Shown here: positions 57,871-64,000 of the stretch, one piece after another
Layout of the letters: each line of letters opens with the position of its first letter
How positions within the stretch are numbered: position 1 is the first letter of the stretch
Source: Chondrosia reniformis
Taxonomy: Eukaryota; Porifera; Demospongiae; Chondrillida; Chondrillidae
DNA length: 64,000 nucleotides
Reading direction: 5' to 3'
Assembly: GCA_947172415.1 (NCBI GenBank)
Contig: OX359191.1
Span: 4,960,001 to 5,024,000, forward strand
Made by a program: the position numbers and the translations under genes
The notes under the pieces: generated by a model
What the model saw: only the letters and a program-made list of their open reading frames with translations
Told to the model about the DNA's origin: nothing
Databases searched by the model: none

Positions 57871-60800
57871 TATTGGTTAAAAATTGTTGGATAGCTTTGG
57901 AAAACTATGGGATATACTGGTCCAGTGGATATATTAGGCAAAGAGTAAGGGATATATTGGGGCCAATTTTGGGATATGTAGGGAAAAAGTTATGGGATAT
58001 ACCATGGGATGCATTTTTAAAAAGCAATGGGATATATTAGGTAAAACTATAGGATATTTTTTGGATATAATTGAAAATATATTTAAATAATTGAATGAAT
58101 TAATCAAAAACTCAGGGATACATTATGCAAAATTATGGGATATAGTGGCGAAATTATGGGATATATTAGCAAAACTATGGGATATATTCGAAAAAATATG
58201 GGATATAATTGGCAATAACTATGCGATACATTGGATAAGACAATAGTTTATTTTATGGTATATATTCGGCAAAAACTATTGGATATATTTGACAAAAACT
58301 AAGGGGTGTATTGGGTAAAACTATGGGATATATTATGGGATATAATTGGCAATATCTTGAAATAATTGGATATATTAAGCAAAAACTGAGGGACAAATTA
58401 GGCAAAATTATGGGATATATTTGGCAAATATTATGGGATATATTAGCAAAAACTATGGGATATATTCGGAGTATAAATGGGATATATAGGGCTTAGATTA
58501 TAGGTTATATTATGGGATACATTTGGCACAAATTATGGAATATATTTGTAAAAATTTGGGAAATTTTTGCCAAAAATATGGGTATAGTTGGCTAAGACTA
58601 TAGGTTATTTTATGGGATATATTCGGGAAAACTATGGGATATATTGGGAAAAATTATGGGATAGACTATTGGATATATTTGTCAAAAGCTATGGGATCTC
58701 TTTGACAAAAAACTAGGGGTATATTGGATAAAACTATGGGATATATTATGGGATATAATTGTCAATATTTGTAAATGATTGGTTATATTAAGGAAAAACT
58801 GAGGGATATAATAGGAAAATTATGGGATATATTCACACAACCTATAGAATTTATTCGGAATAACTATGGGATATATTTGGTAAAACTTATGGGTATATTG
58901 GGCTTAGACTATAGGTTAGAATATTGGATATATTTGGCAAAATAAAGGTATATTATGGGATATAAATGGCAATATTCCTTAATAATTGGATATATTAAGT
59001 AAAAATGAGGGACATATTAAGGATATAGTTGGCCTAAATTATGAGATATATTTGGCGAAAATTATAGGATATATTTGTAAAAACTATGGGATATATTTTG
59101 TAAAATATGGGATACATTTGCAAAACTATGGAATATACCCGGAAAAACTAAAGGTTATATTAGGCAAAAACTATGGGATATATTCTGAAAAACTATGGGA
59201 TATAACGGGAAAAACTATGGGATATATTCGGAAAAGCTATGGGATATATTAGGCAAAACCTATGGGACATAGTGTGGGATATAATTAGTAATATTTTTAA
59301 ATTAATTGGATATATTAAGTAAAAACTGAGGGACATATAAGGTAATATTTTGGGATATATTTGGTCCAAATTATGGGAAAATTTTCAAAAACTATGGGAT
59401 ATAGTCGTAAAACTATGGGATATACTCGGCAAACAGTTTTGGATATATTGGGCAAAAATTTGGGATATATTATGGGATATATTGGTTAAAAATTGTTAGA
59501 TGGATTTGGTAAAACTATGGGATATACTGGTCCATTGAATATATTAGGCAAAAACTAAGGGATATATTAGGCCAATTTTTGGGATTTGTAGGGCAAACAT
59601 TATGGGAAATACCATGGAATGTATTTGTCAAAAGCTATTGGATATATTCGGTAAAACTATGGGATATATTGGGTAAAACTATGGGATATATTATGGGATA
59701 TAATGGGTTAGGCCTATAGGTAATTTTATGCGATATATTCGTCAAAAACTATTGGATTTATTGTGCAAAAATTATTGGATATATTATGGGATAAATTGGT
59801 TAAAAATCATGGATATATTTGGCAAATCTATGGGATATACGCTCAATAGAATATATTAAGCAAAAACTAAGCGATATAATAGGCAAAATAATGGGATATA
59901 TTGTGCACAAATTATGGGATATACTATGGGATTTGTTTTTGAAAAGCTATGGGTTTTATTTAACCAAAGCTAAGGGATATATTGGGTAAAACTATGGGAT
60001 ATATTATGAGATATAATTGGAAATATCTTTAAATAATTGGATATATTAATCAGAAACTGAGGGACATATTAGGCCAATATATGGGATATATTTGATAAAA
60101 ATTATGGGATATATATGCAAAAACTATGGGATATATATGGAAAACCTATGTGATATAATGGGCAAAAACTATGGGATATTTACTCTAGGACTATAGGTTA
60201 TATTATCGGAGATATTTGGCAAAAATTATAGGATATATTAAGAAAAATATGGGATATATTTCGCAAAAACTATGGGTTATATTGGGCTAACACCATAGGT
60301 TATTTTATGAGATATATTCGACAAAAAGTGTGGGATACATTGGGCAAAACCTATGGGATATATTAGCAAAAACTATGGGATATATTCCGAAAAATATGGG
60401 ATATAATTGGAAATAACTATGCGATACATCGGATAAGACTATAGGTTATTTTATGGGATATATTCTGCAAGAACTATGGGATATATTGGGCAAAACTTAT
60501 GGGATATACTGGTTAAAATGTTTTGGATAAATTCGGCAAAATTATGGGATATATAGGGCAAAAATTATGGGATAAACTATGGGATATATTTGACAAAACC
60601 TATGGGATATATTTGATTAAAACTAAAGGGTTTATTGGGTAACCCTATGGGATATATTAAGGGTTATAACTGTCAATAATTTTAAAGGATTGTACATATT
60701 AAAGAAAAACTGAAGGATATAATAGGAAAATTTATGGGATACATTTGGTAAACATTATGAGATATATTTTGGAAAATAAGGGATATTTTTCGCCAAACTA

Positions 60801-63800
60801 TGGGATATATTGGGCTAGGACTACAGGTTATTTAATGGGATATATTTGGTAAAAACTATTGGATTTATTGGACAACAATTATGGGATATACAGGTCCATT
60901 GGATTTATTTAGTAAAAACTAAGGGATGCATTACGCAAAATTATGGGATATATGAGGAAAATTTATGGGATATACTATTGGATATATTTGTCAAAAGATA
61001 TGGGATACATATGACAAAAACTAAGGGGTATAATGGGTAAAACTAGGGGATATATTAAGGGATATAATTGGAAATATTTTAAAATAATTGCAATAATTAA
61101 GCAAAAACTGAGGGAAATATCAGGCCAAATAATGGGATATATGTGGCAAAAATTATGGGATATATTTGGCAAAAATTATAGGATATATTTGCCAAAACTA
61201 TGGGATATATTTGAAAAAATATGGGTTATATTATGGGATATAATTGGCAATATTTTTATATGATTGGATATATTAAGTAAAAACTGAGGGATATATTGGG
61301 CAAAACATATGGTATATAATCGGGGTAACTACGTATATATTTGGCAAAACGTATGGTATATATTGGGTTTACACTATAGGTTATATTATGGGATACATTT
61401 GGCACAAATTATGGGATATATTTACAAAAAATATGGGATATATAAACGGATATATTAAATAAAAACTGAGGGATATATTAGACAAAATGATGGGATATAA
61501 TTGGCCAGAATTATGGGATATATTTGGCAAAAATTATGGGATATATTCAAAAAATAAGGGATATACTTGGAAAACTATGATATATTAAGCTGGGACTATA
61601 GGTTATTTTATGGGATATATATGTCTAAAGCTATTGGATTCATTGGGTAAAAATTATGGGATATATTATGGGATAAATTGGTTAAACATTGTAGGATTTA
61701 TTTGCAAAACTATAGGATATACTGGTCCATTGAATATATTAAGCAAAAACTAAGGGATGCAATAAGCAAAATTATGGCATTTAGAGGGCAAAAATTATTG
61801 GATACACTATGGGACATATTTCTCAAAAGCTATGGGTTATATTTGAAAAAACTAAGGGGTATTTTGGGAAAACCATGGGATATATTATGGGATATAATTG
61901 AAAATATTTTTAAATAATTGGAATCATTAAGCAAAAACTGAGGGATATAATAGACAAAATTATGGGATATATTTTGCAAAAATTATGGGATATATTTGCA
62001 AAAGGTATGGGATATATTTGGAAAAATATGGGATATATTATGGGATATAATTGGCATTATTTTTAAATAATTGTATATATTAGGTAAAACTGATGGTCAT
62101 ATTACACAAAATCATGGGATATATTTTGCAAAAATTATGGGATATAATTGCGAAAACTATGGGATATATTCGGAAAAACTATGGGATATATTGGGGAAAA
62201 ACAATGGGATATTTTTGGAATAAGTATGGGATATATAGGACCAAAACTATGGGATATAATGGGCAAAATTATGGGATATTTTGCACTAAGACTATAGGGT
62301 ATATTATCGGATATATTTGGCAAAAATTATTCAATATATTTAAAAAATATTGGATATATTTCGCAAAAACTGGGGGATATAGTTGGCTAAGACAATAGGG
62401 TATTTTTTGGATATATTATGAAATATATTGGTTAAAATTTGTTGGAAAGCTTTGGAAAAACTATGGGATATACTGGTCCATTGGATATTTTAGGCAAAAA
62501 GTGAGGGATATATTAGGCCTAATTTTGGGATATATATATGGAAAAGTTATGGGATATACCATGGGAGGTATTTTTAAAAAGCAATGGGATATATTGGGTA
62601 AAACTACGGGATATATTTTGGGATATAATTGACAATATATTTAAATAATTGAATGTATTAATCAAAAACTAAGGGATATATTAGACAAAATTATGGGATA
62701 TAGTGGCGAAATTATGGGATATATTAGGAAAAACTATGGGATATATTCGGAAAAAATGGGATATACTCGGTAAAAACTATTGGATACATTTGACAAAAAC
62801 TAAGGGGTATATTGGGAAAACTATGGGATATATTATGGGATATAATTGGCAATATCTTTAAATAATTGATATTAAGCAAAAACTGAGGGATATATTAGGC
62901 AAAATTATGGGATATATTTGGCAAAATTATGGGATATATTAGCAAAAACTATGGGATATATTCGGAGTAACTATGGGATATATTTAGCAAAACCTATGGG
63001 ATATATTGGGCTTAGATTATAGGTTATATTATGGGATACATTTGGCACAAAATATGGAATATATTTGTAAAAATTTGGGATATTTTTGCCAAAATCTATG
63101 GGTATAGTTGGCTAAGGCTATAGGTGATTTTATGGGATTTATTCAGGAAAACTATTGGATATATTGGGCAAAAATTATGGATACATTTTAGGATGTATTG
63201 GTTAAATATTGTTGGATATATTTGGCAAAACTATGTGATATACTGGTCCATTGGATATATTAAGCAAAAACTAAGGGATATATAGGTCAAATAATTATTG
63301 GATATACTATTATATATATTTGTCAAAAGCTATGGGATATATAAGTAGGGATACATTGGATAAAACTATGGGATATATTTTGGGATATAAGGGTCAATAT
63401 TTGTAAATTATTGGTTATATTAAGGAAAAACTGAGGGATATAATAGGAAAAATTATGGGATATATTCGCCCAACCTATGGGATATATTCGGAATAACTAT
63501 GGAATATATTTGGCAATACTTATGGTTATATTGGGCTTATACTATAGGTTAGAATATGGGATATATTTGGCAAAATATGGGATATATTATGGGATATAAA
63601 TGGAAATATTCCTTAATTATTGGATATATTAAGTAGATATGAGGGACATATTAGGGATAGAGTTGGCCTAAATTCTGAGATATATTTGGCCAAAATTATA
63701 GGGTATATTTGCCAAAACTATGGGATATACCCGGAATAACTACGGGTTATATTGGGCAAAAACTGTGGGATGCATTCTGAAAAACTATGGGATATAATGG

Positions 63801-64000
63801 GCGAAAAGTATGGGATATATTAGGCAAAACGTATGGGATATATTATGGGATATAATTGGCAATATTTTTATATAATTGGATATATTAAGTAAAAACTGAG
63901 GGATATATTAGAAAAAATTATGGGATATACTAAACAAAGACTAAGGGATGTATTAGGCAAAATCATGGAATGTATATAGGCAAAAATTATGGGATATACT
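57851..64000 (+). repeat. GGGATATATT satellite with higher-order repeats
   Basis: More than 6 kb of degenerate units of about 20-26 bp, core ACTATGGGATATATT plus a variable (G/C)GGCAAAA spacer, extending beyond the window. Marker TACTGGTCCATTG recurs near 57910, 59530, 60885 (variant), 61717, 62470 and 63240. The block 57853 to about 59300 is repeated in the same order at 62408 to about 63900. The frames inside it are by-products. Confidence 0.93.

Noticed and set aside
58311..62398. Multiple 60-100 codon ORFs in the last 6 kb
   Set aside because: All are Tyr/Lys/Gly/Ile-rich readings of the GGGATATATT satellite with no family resemblance.

Overview
The window looks like AT-rich nuclear DNA of an invertebrate metazoan. 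Evidence: split ORFs with GT-AG introns, DIRS-like, Penelope-like, RLE-type non-LTR, Merlin and Helitron-type coding remnants side by side, TTAGGG-type motifs, and kilobases of degenerate short tandem repeats. A sponge or cnidarian would fit this mix, but no host gene is visible that would fix the taxon. There is no prokaryotic gene organisation, and no rRNA, tRNA or CRISPR array was recognised. Essentially everything identifiable is transposon or satellite.

Layout. 0-3.2 kb: a non-LTR retrotransposon with a restriction-like endonuclease, broken by stops and a frameshift. 3.2-16.6 kb: a nest of repeats, comprising a 13-bp minisatellite, termini of a hairpin-ended repeat ('family F', my label), a compound repeat carrying conserved ORFs ('family B'), a Merlin transposon with all three DDE residues, two 45-bp satellite blocks and a 156-bp tandem repeat. 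16.6-21.9 kb: mostly anonymous AT-rich DNA with a CAG-ended element, an iteron-bearing inverted-repeat element and hairpins. 21.9-28.1 kb: a DIRS/Ngaro-type retroelement (spliced gag, RT-RNase H) containing a near-perfect 1-kb inverted duplication and ending in a 200-N assembly gap; a convergent transposon ORF lies beyond the gap. 28.9-42.0 kb: the 13-bp minisatellite, interrupted by a mariner-type MITE, a head-to-head pair of Penelope GIY-YIG 3' ends, a 764-bp TIR element and a Penelope RT pseudogene. 42.0-43.9 kb: a decayed Helitron-type protein (DUF6570-like region, basic repeats, and a 2A-like motif with a substituted glycine). 44.1-48.4 kb: a 21-bp minisatellite, anonymous DNA and a second Penelope fragment. 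48.4-56.0 kb: an inverted counterpart of the 8-11 kb block, a complete fold-back copy of family F, and a third copy of family B. 56.1-57.9 kb: a 3'-truncated non-LTR RT gene. 57.85-64.0 kb: a degenerate GGGATATATT satellite with higher-order structure that runs off the window.

Most coding remnants are dead or incomplete. The best preserved are the DIRS-like gag and RT-RNase H genes (open and phase-compatible for splicing, 3' part lost in the gap) and the ORF beyond the gap. Recurrent themes are (i) inverted duplications at many scales, (ii) Penelope-type ends with hammerhead-like CTGATGA...GAAAC cores arranged as inverted pairs, and (iii) repeats carrying exon-like modules with start codons and consensus splice donors. 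Family labels B and F are mine and correspond to no database name that I can verify.
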